In this document: in pieces, positions 22,228-31,141 of the stretch
Layout: every line of letters begins with the position of its first letter
How positions within the stretch are numbered: position 1 is the stretch's first letter
DNA from: Verrucomicrobiales bacterium
GTDB lineage: Bacteria; Verrucomicrobiota; Verrucomicrobiia; Limisphaerales; J093
Reading direction: 5' to 3'
Length of the DNA: 64,000 nucleotides
Assembly (NCBI GenBank): GCA_024233215.1
Contig: JACKPW010000015.1
Location: 93,787 to 157,786 of the forward strand
Position numbers and translations under genes: made by a program
The notes under the pieces: generated by a model
The model's input: the letters and a program-made list of their open reading frames with translations, nothing else
Databases searched by the model: none
Told to the model about the DNA's origin: nothing

Positions 22228-22771
22228 AGCAGACCCGACGAGTCCGGTCCGGGGTGATCGCACTCGATCCCCGTTCGCGGCGGCTTCCACAGCGCATGGC
22301 ATCGCTTCAAGAAGACCGGGATCGCGAAACCGAACCTGCTGCAGTTGATGGATCGGATGGATACCAGAGCGGGGGGATGCCTTGCCGTCTGGCGATCAGC
22401 CCACCGTCACCGGACAGTGACGTCGCCAGCCCCGTCGATGACCGGCTTACAAGCCATAACGACTCGGCAGGAACCACGAATCAACACGAATCAACACGAA
22501 TGGGAGGGCACTGCGACGGCAGGCAGGGTTCGCCCTCCGTCACTACCGGGTGGCTCCCAGTCATCGGTCCTGCCGGCCCTGAAAACTGCAGTCTTATTCG
22601 TGTGGATTGGTGTCCATTCGCGGTTGGACTGCCTGTAGACGGCCTATTCTGGCTCTCGCGTCGTCCGCGGATTTGACGGGACGTCGTCATTGCCCCCTTA
22701 CGGTTGAGGGTCCCGGCGTGGAGGGAGGGTAACCCGCAAATTGCTTTGCGCCGGGGGAGCTTTCTTTCACC
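22228..22771. other. Intergenic region upstream of mutS
   Basis: 544 bp without a recognisable gene. It holds repeat family 2 copy D (22471-22632) and, before mutS, a GGGGGAGC stretch about 10 nt upstream of the ATG that can serve as ribosome binding site. The part from 22228 to 22470 shows nothing recognisable. Confidence 0.6.
22471..22632. repeat. Palindromic intergenic repeat, family 2 copy D
   Basis: 162 bp. The left arm carries ACGAATCAACACGAATCAAC, the right arm is its imperfect inverse complement (ATTCGTGTGGATTGGTGTCC and on to CGCGGTTGGACT). It matches copy E at 25437-25598, which is also exactly 162 bp, in the arms and in an internal GGGAGGGCA ... CCGGGTGGC core. No ORF of note inside. 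MITE- or REP-like. Confidence 0.75.
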
Positions 22772-25405
22772 ATGCCCCACCGCATGGCGTCACCGGGCAA
22801 GAGCAAGAGCGGGGGCAACCTCACTCCGATGATGGCGCAGTATCGCCGGATCAAGGGCGAGCTGCCGCCTGGCACGCTGTTGCTGTTCCGGTTGGGGGAT
22901 TTCTACGAGATGTTCCTGGACGACGCCAAGATCGGCGCCGCCCTTCTCAACGTCGCCCTGACCAAGCGCGGCGACCTGCCGATGTGCGGCATCCCCTACC
23001 ACGCCGCCAACGGTTACATTGGCCGGTTGCTCAAGGCCGGCCGGCGCGTGGCGGTGTGTGACCAGGTGGAGGACGCCAAACCCGGCAAGCTCGTCAAGCG
23101 CGAGGTCACGCAGATCCTCAGTCCGGGCGCTCATTTTGATGAACGGATGCTCGCCGCGGAGCGGAACAACTACCTCGCTGCCATCGCGGCCGGTGGATCG
23201 ACCTATGGCATCGCGGTCGCCGATCTGACCACCGGGGAGTTGAAGGCAACGGAAGTCAAGGGCGAGCCGGCGTTGTTGTCGGAGTTGGAACGACTGCGAC
23301 CGGCCGAACTGATTCTGCCATCGGAGGCGGCGGAGCTGCGGCATCTGGTGCAGCCGGCCTTCAGCCTCATGAACGATTATGAGGACTGGGTGTTTGCGGC
23401 CGACAACGCGCGGTTCACGCTGCGGGACCACTTCAAGGTCGGCACGCTGGACGGCTACGGACTGAAGGGGCGTTCCGCGGCCATCGGCGCGGCGGGGGCG
23501 GTGCTGCACTACCTGATGCACGAACTGCGACGGGAGGTGAACCACATCACTGGTGTGGCCTTCTATGAGACCAGCGAGTTCCTGATCCTGGATCCCACCA
23601 CCCTCCGGAATCTGGAGGTGCTGCAGCCGCTCCATCGCGACGCACCGCGAAATGCCTGTCTCTATGGTGCCCTGAACCGGACCGTCACGCCGATGGGGGC
23701 CCGCCGCCTGCGGGACTGGTTGTCACAACCGCTTTCGGCGGCGGAACCGATCCGGCGCCGGCAGGGCGCGGTGGAAACCTGGTTGGCGAACACGGCGGCC
23801 CTGGACACGTTCCGGGCGGCCCTGACGGAGGTGCGCGACCTGGAACGAACCCTGGGCCGGCTGAGTGCCGGGACGGGAAACGCCCGGGATCTCCTGGCCT
23901 TGCGGGTGGCCTTGGAACAGGTGCCGGCGTTGCAGGCCCTCCTGGCGGATCTCACCCCGGCGGCGGAGGCGGTTCGCGAAGCCTGGTTTGGTGACGATGG
24001 TGAACCCTCCATTGAGGAACCGGCGGAGGTGGCCGCGACCCCGCCGGTCGGCTCCGGCCCCTTGCTCGTGGAGTTGTGCGGACGGCTGATGCCGTTGCCG
24101 GAAGTGGTGGACCTGTTGGCCCGCGCCATTACGGACGAACCGCCCGCCATCCTGCGCGACGGGGGAGTGATTCGTGACGGCTACGATCCGGGGCTGGATG
24201 AACTCCGGTCGGCCTCACGCGAAGGGAAGGACTGGATCGCCCGGCTGCAGCAGCAGGAGATTGAGCGGACCGGAATCCCGTCGCTCAAGGTCCGGTTCAA
24301 TTCCGTGTTCGGCTACTACATCGAGGTGACCCGGGCGAATTTGGACAAGGTGCCGGAGGATTACGTCCGCAAACAGACCATCGCCAACGGCGAACGCTAC
24401 ATCACGCCGGCGTTGAAGGAGATGGAGGCGAAGATTCTGGGGGCCCAGGAGCGGGGGGTGAAGCTGGAATACGAGCTCTTCCAACGGGTGCGCGAGGAGG
24501 TGTTGTCGCAGCTCGCCTCGATCCAGCAGACCGCGAGGACCCTGGGCGAACTCGACGTCTTGACCGGTTTTGCCGAAACGGCGCGATTGCACGATTACTG
24601 CCGGCCCGAGGTGGGGGAGGACGGGCGGATTGAGATTCGGGACGGACGGCATCCGGTGATCGAACAGGTGCTGGTGGAGGAGCGCTTCGTGCCGAACGAC
24701 ACCCACCTGAACGGCGCCGATCAGCAGGTGATGTTGATCACCGGACCGAACATGGCCGGCAAGAGCACCTACATCCGACAGGCCGCCCTGCTGGCTCTCC
24801 TGGCCCACACCGGGAGCTTCGTGCCCGCCGCCTCGGCCCGGATCGATTTGCTCGATCGCATCTTTACGCGCATCGGAGCCAGTGACGATCTCTCCCGCGG
24901 GCAATCGACCTTCATGGTCGAGATGAGCGAGACGGCGAACATCCTGAACAACGCCACGCGGCACAGCCTGGTGATTTTGGATGAGGTGGGGCGGGGCACG
25001 AGCACTTTCGACGGTCTGAGCCTGGCGTGGAGCATCGTGGAGCATTTGCACAACCAGGTCGGGGCTCTCACCCTCTTCGCGACGCACTACCATGAACTCA
25101 CGGAACTGGCCGGCAAACTCGGGCGCGTGAAGAACTTCAACGTGGCGGTACGCGAGTGGAACGACCAGATCGTCTTCCTGCACAAGATTGTGGAGGGCGG
25201 TGCCGACAAGAGCTACGGCATCCAGGTGGCCCGGTTGGCCGGGGTGCCCAAGGCGGTGGTGGACCGGGCCAAGGTGATCCTCGGGAACCTGGAGGAATCG
25301 GAACTGACACCGGAAGGGAACGTGCGTCGGCGCCGCAAGCATCGGGCCGAGCGCGAAACCCTGCAGGAGCTGGAGCCGCCGCCGCAATTGGACTTGTTCG
25401 GGTAA
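22772..25405 (+). CDS. mutS: DNA mismatch repair protein MutS
   Basis: 877 residues, full length. N-terminal mismatch-reading domain with the FYE motif in LGDFYEMFLDDA, connector, lever and clamp regions, and C-terminal ABC-type ATPase with Walker A GPNMAGKS (658-665), the ST motif ILDEVGRGTSTFDG and the FATHYHELTELA helix. It recognises base mismatches and starts repair with MutL. It stands alone between two repeat-bearing gaps; no mutL is in the window. ATG 22772 (MPHRMASPGKSKSGG) is used; a Met four codons in is an alternative. Confidence 0.97.
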   Translation: MPHRMASPGKSKSGGNLTPMMAQYRRIKGELPPGTLLLFRLGDFYEMFLDDAKIGAALLNVALTKRGDLPMCGIPYHAANGYIGRLLKAGRRVAVCDQVEDAKPGKLVKREVTQILSPGAHFDERMLAAERNNYLAAIAAGGSTYGIAVADLTTGELKATEVKGEPALLSELERLRPAELILPSEAAELRHLVQPAFSLMNDYEDWVFAADNARFTLRDHFKVGTLDGYGLKGRSAAIGAAGAVLHYLMHELRREVNHITGVAFYETSEFLILDPTTLRNLEVLQPLHRDAPRNACLYGALNRTVTPMGARRLRDWLSQPLSAAEPIRRRQGAVETWLANTAALDTFRAALTEVRDLERTLGRLSAGTGNARDLLALRVALEQVPALQALLADLTPAAEAVREAWFGDDGEPSIEEPAEVAATPPVGSGPLLVELCGRLMPLPEVVDLLARAITDEPPAILRDGGVIRDGYDPGLDELRSASREGKDWIARLQQQEIERTGIPSLKVRFNSVFGYYIEVTRANLDKVPEDYVRKQTIANGERYITPALKEMEAKILGAQERGVKLEYELFQRVREEVLSQLASIQQTARTLGELDVLTGFAETARLHDYCRPEVGEDGRIEIRDGRHPVIEQVLVEERFVPNDTHLNGADQQVMLITGPNMAGKSTYIRQAALLALLAHTGSFVPAASARIDLLDRIFTRIGASDDLSRGQSTFMVEMSETANILNNATRHSLVILDEVGRGTSTFDGLSLAWSIVEHLHNQVGALTLFATHYHELTELAGKLGRVKNFNVAVREWNDQIVFLHKIVEGGADKSYGIQVARLAGVPKAVVDRAKVILGNLEESELTPEGNVRRRRKHRAERETLQELEPPPQLDLFG

Positions 25406-25436
25406 CGGAATACCTCAGCCGTAACGATTTAGTGGA

Positions 25437-25598
25437 GAACCACGAATCCACCCGAATCGACACGAATGGGAGGGCATTCCGAGGGCCGCCAGGTCGCGGC
25501 TTCCGCCAGCGCCGGGTGGCCTCCACGCAGCGTTCCCACCGTTCTTGAGAACCGCGTTCTCACTCTCCTGCACTGCTGTCGGTTCGTGGTTGAACTGC
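25437..25598. repeat. Palindromic intergenic repeat, family 2 copy E
   Basis: 162 bp, the same length as copy D. Left arm GAACCACGAATCCACCCGAA, right arm ending GGTTCGTGGTTGAACT, the inverse complement of the arm start. Internal GGGAGGGCA and CCGGGTGGC blocks are shared with copy D. Confidence 0.75.
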
Positions 25599-25608
25599 AT
25601 GGGAACGA

Positions 25609-25680
25609 CTGAGCCTGGTAAGAGCAGTTGAACCGCAGATACACGCAGATAGACACGGATTTCCAAGGACTTGCCGAAAC
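25609..25680. repeat. Partial repeat, family 1 copy B (inverted)
   Basis: The sequence TGAGCCTGGTAAGAGCAGTT followed by GAACCGCAGATACACGCAGA and a GGACTT block is the inverse complement of the right half of copy A (about 11162-11234). Only this half is recognisable; it sits 10 bp after copy E. Confidence 0.65.
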
Positions 25681-25953
25681 GCTCCTTCTCCCCGTTGGTG
25701 AGCGCATCCGACCACCGCTGAGGTCTCAGGTTGACCGTGCTCCTGGCGGTGACATGTCCGGGTTTGGGCACGGCGGAGGCTGTCGTCGCGAGTTGTTGTT
25801 CAAGCTTGACCGGCAGGCGGTTATGAAGTATGAAAGCCGGCATTGCATTTGTCCGGCTCCCGCAGGGCAAGGGACTTTGGAGGGGATGTCCGGACGAGTG
25901 CCAGGCGGTTTTGACCAAGAGCGAAGTTTCACTGACAACCTTATCTCCGGCAT

Positions 25954-26664
25954 ATGCAGCAACTGAAACCACGGAATCGCAGTCGGATCACGCCCAGGGC
26001 CTTTGCCGCGTTGGCCGCGGTGTTGGGCATTGGAATGGCGCAGGCGGGATACCTCATCGAGATCGATACCGATGCCGCTGATGACGGCATCCTGACCTAC
26101 AATTCTCATTTCAGCTTCGGTGGGGACACCACCGCGGCGTCGCAGAGCAGTCCCAGTCCTGCGTTCGGTATGACCGGTGGCGACAGTATTTTCGGCGGGG
26201 ATGCGGTGTCCGGGCCGGATACCTATATCTACACCTACGATCCGGGCACGGACGCTGACAACCTGGTGATCCCGCTCGGGACCGACCTGGGGCTCGACCT
26301 GGTTGCCAGCGGCATCACGGGAGGTGCTCCCGGTCTCTATGCGGTGTTCACCACCTGGCCGAGCACGGCAAACGTGACCGGCGGGTTGACGACGTTTACC
26401 GTGGATACCGAGGGGGACACGTTCTCCGTCAGCCTGGACCAGAACGGCAAGGGCAGCGAGTGGTACAAGCTCGGCGAGATCTACTGGAATGGCGGCTCCA
26501 CTCCCATCACCGTGACCCAGGAGTCGGGTGCCAATACCTTTGTCTCCATGCGGGCGGCAGGTGTGCTCTTCGAGCCTGTCGCCGTGCCTGAACCGTCCAG
26601 TTTCGCCTTGGGCGTGTTGGGGGCACTGGCGCTGGGAGTGGGATCCCGCAGGCGCCGCCGGTAG
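25954..26664 (+). CDS. PEP-CTERM sorting domain protein
   Basis: 236 residues. N-terminal signal peptide (about 1-30, ends GMAQA), a Gly/Thr/Asp-rich beta body with no recognised domain, and a C-terminal PEP-CTERM tail: the VPEPSS motif, a hydrophobic helix (FALGVLGALALGVG) and a terminal run of arginines. The tail is processed by exosortase EpsH-type proteases and the product is usually surface- or matrix-associated. No exosortase gene lies in the window. Two hairpins follow the stop codon directly. Confidence 0.9.
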   Translation: MQQLKPRNRSRITPRAFAALAAVLGIGMAQAGYLIEIDTDAADDGILTYNSHFSFGGDTTAASQSSPSPAFGMTGGDSIFGGDAVSGPDTYIYTYDPGTDADNLVIPLGTDLGLDLVASGITGGAPGLYAVFTTWPSTANVTGGLTTFTVDTEGDTFSVSLDQNGKGSEWYKLGEIYWNGGSTPITVTQESGANTFVSMRAAGVLFEPVAVPEPSSFALGVLGALALGVGSRRRRR

Positions 26665-26735
26665 TTGCTGCGCTGCTCCGGCAGCAATCACATCACTCAC
26701 GCACCCGGGCCTCTTGGGTCCGGGTGCCGTCTTTT
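26665..26735 (+). terminator. Double hairpin terminator after the PEP-CTERM gene
   Basis: Directly after the TAG stop comes a first stem TTGCTG/CAGCAA (26665-26687), then a stronger stem GCACCCGG/CCGGGTGC (26701-26727), extendable by G-T and G-C pairs, followed by GTCTTTTC. This is a good rho-independent terminator shape. Confidence 0.8.
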
Positions 26736-27037
26736 CGGGGCGTTCCGTTCTTCGGGCGGGTGCTTTCGCGTTCGCCGCACAGCCTTCATTCCGGAAACCG
26801 CAGATCAACGCGGATCAACGCAGACAAGTCCTTCGGCCTGATCGCCCGATCTCCCATGGGTGTCTTCCCCACCGGGTGGCACGGGATGATTCAGTTGGTC
26901 TTCGGGGATGTGCGTCCATCCACGTTCCAACGGCTCTTTCGAGGTTCATGCGATACCCGGACACCGGAGGTTGAGTTGTGACTCGTGGAACTCGTCCCTC
27001 CGACCGGTCCTACGACGGGTCGATCGGTTGATCTCGG
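26736..27037. other. Intergenic region with repeat copy C
   Basis: About 300 bp between the terminator of the PEP-CTERM gene and the stop of the convergent ADP-ribosylglycohydrolase-like gene. It contains repeat family 1 copy C; nothing else is recognisable. Confidence 0.55.
26790..26948. repeat. Palindromic intergenic repeat, family 1 copy C
   Basis: Matches copy A along its length: left arm GGAAACCGCAGATCAACGCG, shared block AAGTCCTTCGGCCTGA, centre with GTGTCTTC, right end GGCTCTTTCGAGGTTCA. The right arm is more diverged (CGTCCATCCACGTTCCAAC) than in copy A. Confidence 0.75.
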
Positions 27038-28717
27038 TTATTCCGACTGGATCTTGATCTCCGCCCAATACGCGGCTTCGTAGCTCCAACCGGTCGGCTG
27101 ATTGACCAGTTCCAACGTCACGCTCCTTCCCGCGAACTCGCTCAGGTCGATCTCCTGCTCCAGCCAGTGGCCGTCGGTGCAGGTGGTGGCGTTGACCGAT
27201 TGGCGCCGGAGTTCCCGGTCGTTGGCCCGCACCCGCAGCTCGAAGTCACCCTGCGGATCATGCCCGACCACGAGGTGCAATCGTGTTTTCCGTCCTGCCG
27301 GAACTTCGACCGTCCGGTTGAGGACACAGCCGGTTTGCTGATCGAGCGGGTGAACGCACAACACGTTCCGCCGGCCATCCCACTCCTCGCGCAGGCCGGG
27401 ATTCATGTCCGGGCCGCAGTCGGCGACTTTCCAGCCGGGGAACAGCTTCGCCGCGGCGCGGTTGACCGCCTCGGGAGTCGTGCCGAACTTGATCCGGTTC
27501 ATCTCTTCGGGGCTGAAGCGGCTGCCCGCGATGGGGCCCGGGGCCCAGCTGAGTTCCAGTTTCGAGGGCTTCGGTTCCACGACCGGAATCACAAACACCT
27601 CCTCGCCGTTCGCAGCCCGTTCGATGCGCCCCCCGTGTCGGACGACGAACTGCCGGGCCAACTTCTCGCAAACGTCCAGCAGTCGGGGGAAGTTGTAGGC
27701 GGTGTGGCTGAACTCGCGGTCCTCGTCCAGGCCGGTGTTGAACCGGGCGGGTAGGGCGGCATACCCAATGGTGGTGAAAAGGACGCCGGCCGAACTCGAT
27801 GGATTGCAGTCCGAATCCATGCCGGAGCGACAGGAGACCAGGATGGTCCGGTCAAGGTCGCGATTGCCGTACAGCAGGCCCAGCAGCACATAGGCGCCAT
27901 TGATCTTGCAGTCGATTCCCCCGTTCGATGCCTGCTGATACTCGGGATTCTCGCGGTATTTCTTCTGGCACAGCCGCCAGGTCTGCTCCCAATCCACAGG
28001 GTCCGCCTGGTGCCACGCCAGGAGGTCCCGCACCATTTCGGCATACTGACTCTCTGCGGGAATCGCCTTCAGACCCGCGCGCACGATCTCTACTGGATCG
28101 CTCTCGAAGAACGCCTCGGCATACATTGCCCCCATGAACTGCCCGGCGTACATGCCGTCGCCGTAGTTCATCAATCGACCGAACTTTTCCCCGAGATCGA
28201 TGGCCGCCTGCGGCAAGCCGGGGGCGATCAGGCCGGAGTAATCCGCCTCGATCTGGTAATCGATGTCGTTCGGGCAGCGGGTGAATTGCGGATGACTCGA
28301 GTCCGGGGGCGCGATGCCGCGACGCAGGTTTCGCCGGCCATTGTCGTTTGCGCACCAGAGCGGGTAACCGCTGTTGGCAAAGTCGATGCCCGCCTGACGG
28401 ATGTTGACATCGATGCCGTGTTCCTCCAGCGACCGCAGGAACGTCATCTCCACGTAGAGATCGTCCTGGCCGAAAGCGTGGTTGATCATCTCCGGTTTCC
28501 ATTGCGGCATGCGGTCGGCCGGGATGATCTGGTCCTTCCACTTGAACTCGGTCGGCGCGCCCCAGGCGACGCCGGCGATCTGGCCGATCCAGCCGCCCTT
28601 CATCTTGTCGCGGTATTCCTTCACCGGCAGCCGTCGCCACGCGTCGGCGGCGTGTGAGTGGGACGAACCGCCAACCACGCAGGCCAGCAACAGAGCGGAG
28701 CAGAGACGGGTTTTCAT
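27038..28717 (-). CDS. Exported ADP-ribosylglycohydrolase-fold protein with C-terminal beta domain
   Basis: 559 residues. Signal peptide (1 to about 24) then an ADP-ribosylglycohydrolase (DraG-like) fold: KMKGGWIGQIAGVAWGAPTE at the N terminus, paired aspartates in GQDDLYVEMTF, and GMDSDCNPSSSAGVLF, the counterpart of the metal-binding DxD(T/S) signature, with Cys-Asn after the second aspartate. A C-terminal domain of about 130 residues looks like a carbohydrate-binding beta sandwich. Export and the glycosidase neighbours argue that the substrate is a glycan or glycoconjugate rather than ADP-ribosyl protein; this is inference. Starts 10 bp after the GH2 stop, so cotranscribed with it. Confidence 0.8.
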   Translation of the reverse strand: MKTRLCSALLLACVVGGSSHSHAADAWRRLPVKEYRDKMKGGWIGQIAGVAWGAPTEFKWKDQIIPADRMPQWKPEMINHAFGQDDLYVEMTFLRSLEEHGIDVNIRQAGIDFANSGYPLWCANDNGRRNLRRGIAPPDSSHPQFTRCPNDIDYQIEADYSGLIAPGLPQAAIDLGEKFGRLMNYGDGMYAGQFMGAMYAEAFFESDPVEIVRAGLKAIPAESQYAEMVRDLLAWHQADPVDWEQTWRLCQKKYRENPEYQQASNGGIDCKINGAYVLLGLLYGNRDLDRTILVSCRSGMDSDCNPSSSAGVLFTTIGYAALPARFNTGLDEDREFSHTAYNFPRLLDVCEKLARQFVVRHGGRIERAANGEEVFVIPVVEPKPSKLELSWAPGPIAGSRFSPEEMNRIKFGTTPEAVNRAAAKLFPGWKVADCGPDMNPGLREEWDGRRNVLCVHPLDQQTGCVLNRTVEVPAGRKTRLHLVVGHDPQGDFELRVRANDRELRRQSVNATTCTDGHWLEQEIDLSEFAGRSVTLELVNQPTGWSYEAAYWAEIKIQSE

Positions 28718-28727
28718 GAGCCGCAGG

Positions 28728-31019
28728 CTATCGACGACGCGTGGCCGCGCAAGCCCCATTGTGCGCCGGGAATTCCGTGGCGAGGGCACGATTCGCTCCG
28801 TAACGGTCCGCAACGCGAAACACGACGCGGGTGGCATCGACCCCGTCCGCAAGCAACCCCGGGTCGTCCACCTCCACGATCAGTTGGTCCCCGGCGGGAT
28901 CGGAGGAGAAGGAACGCGACATCACCTTGCGACCGCCCACATAGCCCTCGATGCGCAACTCCGGATGGCCGGTGCCGGTCGGCTCGATGTCCAGATCCAC
29001 GAAGAACGGGGCATGCTTCAGGTGCGGGTAGTGGGTCGTGTCCGGTTCCAGGCTGGCGTGGGGCTGGTTGTCGATGAAGACCTGCAGTCGGTCGCAGTTC
29101 GAGAAGATGGCGGCGTGTTTGCCTGGGCCGCGCGGGGTCTGGTCACCGAAGTCCCAATAGAAGTTCGGCTCGATGACCAGCCGGACTGCGGGATCGCCCT
29201 GGGCGAGGTAGAATGATGCCCCCAGTTTGGGCACGCGGAAGACGTCGGCCACGCCGGGGTGCTTGAGGGTTTGGATGGCGTTGACGGGACTGCCGTATTC
29301 GAAGCCGCACCACGCGATCACACCGCAGATTCGGGGATACGCCGCCGCCTTGCTGTGGGCCTGGGCATGGCGCAACGCCTGCAGTTCCTGCGCCTTGATG
29401 TCACCGGCGCGCCGGTAGTAGCTGTCGAAGCGCTTGCCGGTCTCGTAGTTGAACTGTCCGACCGCCTCGGCCAACAGATAGGGAACCCCCGGCGTGGGGG
29501 GCAGGATGCCCACCGTCCCGTCGGGCGCCGCATGGTAGTCGTCGAAGGCGAAGACATCCTCGTGCCAGTTCGTCTCCCAATCTTCCCGGCTGCCGGGCGT
29601 CATCGATCCGGAAGTCGGCCGCGTGTCATCGAGCGATCTGGCCACGGCCCGGGTTCGGTCATACAACTCGACGTCGTTGACGGATTCGTTGGCCCGCGTA
29701 CCCCAGATGACAATCGACGGCCGGTTCCGGTCACGCAGGATCATGTCGCGGGTGTCCCGGACGAGCAGGTCCTTCCAGGCGTCGTTGCCCAGGTAGCCCC
29801 AGCCCGGCACCTCCTCCCACACCAGCAAGCCGAGCTCATCGCACGCGTCAAGAAAGGCCGGCGACTGCGGGTAGTGCGAGCAGCGGACGAAGTTGCAGTG
29901 CAAGTCGTGTTTCAGAATCTCCGCGTCGCGACGCATCACGCGCGGGGGCATGGCATAGCCCACGTAGGGATAAAGCTCGTGCCGGTTCAGCCCAAAGATC
30001 TGGAGCCGGCGCCCGTTCAGATGGAACCCGTCGAGTTCGAAGCGCGCCTCGCGGAAGCCGATGCGGGTCTCGTGACCATGCACGGGCTTGCCGTCGATCA
30101 ACAGCGTCGTCACCACCCGGTAGAGGTGTGGGGTGTCGACGTCCCAGAGCTTGACCGCCTCCAAGTCGGAAAGCGTCAGGGTTAACGGAGTGGGTCCGGT
30201 TTTCGTCAACTCGATGGGGGTCTGCACGCGGGAGACGGGCCGTCTCCCTGCCAGGAGTTCGACCCTGAGTTCCGCCGATGCGGCAGGCTGCAGGGCCGCG
30301 TCCAGGGTGCAGTGCACCTCGAGTTTGCGGTCGTCGCTGAGAACGTCCACCGGCCTGGCGAAGACATCGCTGATGAACAAGGGCGGCACGGCGCGCAACC
30401 GGACCGATCGATGGATGCCGCCCGGTTCCAGGTAGTCGATGCGTTGCGGCCCCTTTTCCGAACCCTGCGGAGGCACGTTGCTCCAGCGGGAATCAACGGC
30501 CACCGCCAGGAGGTTTTCACCCTCGCGAATCCAGTCGGTGATCTCGTGTTGGAAGGGGAGGTAACCCCCAAGGTGTTTTGGCAACTTGTGTCCGTTGATG
30601 ACCGGTTCCGCTCCGACCATTGCGCCGTCGAACTCAATAAAGACCCGACAGCCTGCGAATGCGGCCGGCAGGTCAAAACGCCGCCGGTAGCACCACACGT
30701 CCTGCCAGCTCTTCCAGTCCCAGTCGTGCCAGGAGAGGGCTGTCACGCAATGGGGCAACGTGACCCGGGCGAAGCGGGAATCGTCGAAATCCGGAGCCAG
30801 GGCTCCCGGTTCGAGCCGGCCTCCGAACCGCCAGTCCTGGTCGAGCGCCAGGACGTGGCACGCCGGACCGCGGTTGCCGTTCCCCAGGCGACCCGGGGTG
30901 CTGCGGCAACCGACGAGGGGCAGGGCGGCCAGGGTTGAGGCCCCGACGACACAGTCCCGCACAAAGCTGCGGCGGGAGATTTCCCTGGGGGCGGATAGAT
31001 GAACCTCGGACGATGTCAT
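28728..31019 (-). CDS. GH2-family glycosidase (beta-galactosidase-like) lipoprotein
   Basis: 763 residues. The N terminus has a twin-arginine motif SRRSFVRD followed by a hydrophobic stretch ending LPLVGC, so both Tat export and lipidation at Cys38 are plausible. Then the GH2 sugar-binding domain (about 55-215), Ig-like domain (about 225-335) and TIM barrel. Catalytic residues inferred from motifs: Glu445 in WGTRANES (acid/base) and Glu518 in LLAEAVGQF (nucleophile). GH2 members include beta-galactosidases, mannosidases and glucuronidases; the exact activity is open. Divergent from the metallophosphoesterase gene across 122 bp. Confidence 0.87.
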   Translation of the reverse strand: MTSSEVHLSAPREISRRSFVRDCVVGASTLAALPLVGCRSTPGRLGNGNRGPACHVLALDQDWRFGGRLEPGALAPDFDDSRFARVTLPHCVTALSWHDWDWKSWQDVWCYRRRFDLPAAFAGCRVFIEFDGAMVGAEPVINGHKLPKHLGGYLPFQHEITDWIREGENLLAVAVDSRWSNVPPQGSEKGPQRIDYLEPGGIHRSVRLRAVPPLFISDVFARPVDVLSDDRKLEVHCTLDAALQPAASAELRVELLAGRRPVSRVQTPIELTKTGPTPLTLTLSDLEAVKLWDVDTPHLYRVVTTLLIDGKPVHGHETRIGFREARFELDGFHLNGRRLQIFGLNRHELYPYVGYAMPPRVMRRDAEILKHDLHCNFVRCSHYPQSPAFLDACDELGLLVWEEVPGWGYLGNDAWKDLLVRDTRDMILRDRNRPSIVIWGTRANESVNDVELYDRTRAVARSLDDTRPTSGSMTPGSREDWETNWHEDVFAFDDYHAAPDGTVGILPPTPGVPYLLAEAVGQFNYETGKRFDSYYRRAGDIKAQELQALRHAQAHSKAAAYPRICGVIAWCGFEYGSPVNAIQTLKHPGVADVFRVPKLGASFYLAQGDPAVRLVIEPNFYWDFGDQTPRGPGKHAAIFSNCDRLQVFIDNQPHASLEPDTTHYPHLKHAPFFVDLDIEPTGTGHPELRIEGYVGGRKVMSRSFSSDPAGDQLIVEVDDPGLLADGVDATRVVFRVADRYGANRALATEFPAHNGACAATRRR

Positions 31020-31141
31020 GTGCCGGCGAGATTACGCTCCCGGGTGTCGATGAACCAGCCGCGACGGTGCACTACGGCGACGGGATTGGACGGCTCAGGT
31101 GGCTTGACAGGGGGGCGCGGTCGGACGAGAACGGGTTCGCA

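Larger units (their letters stand above)
25406..25953. other. Repeat-bearing intergenic region between mutS and the PEP-CTERM gene
   Basis: 548 bp without a supported gene. Two unrelated repeat elements lie back to back: family 2 copy E (25437-25598) and family 1 copy B (25609-25680). The remainder (25681-25953) should hold the promoter of the PEP-CTERM gene, but no convincing -35/-10 pair or ribosome site was seen. Confidence 0.6.

Noticed and set aside
22660..22720. TTGACG as a -35 box for mutS
   Set aside because: No acceptable -10 hexamer at 16-18 bp spacing.
22471..25680. Short tandem CACGAAT and CAGAT units as a CRISPR array
   Set aside because: Units are 8-12 bp, imperfect, without unique spacers of constant size, and form inverted arms; no cas genes nearby.
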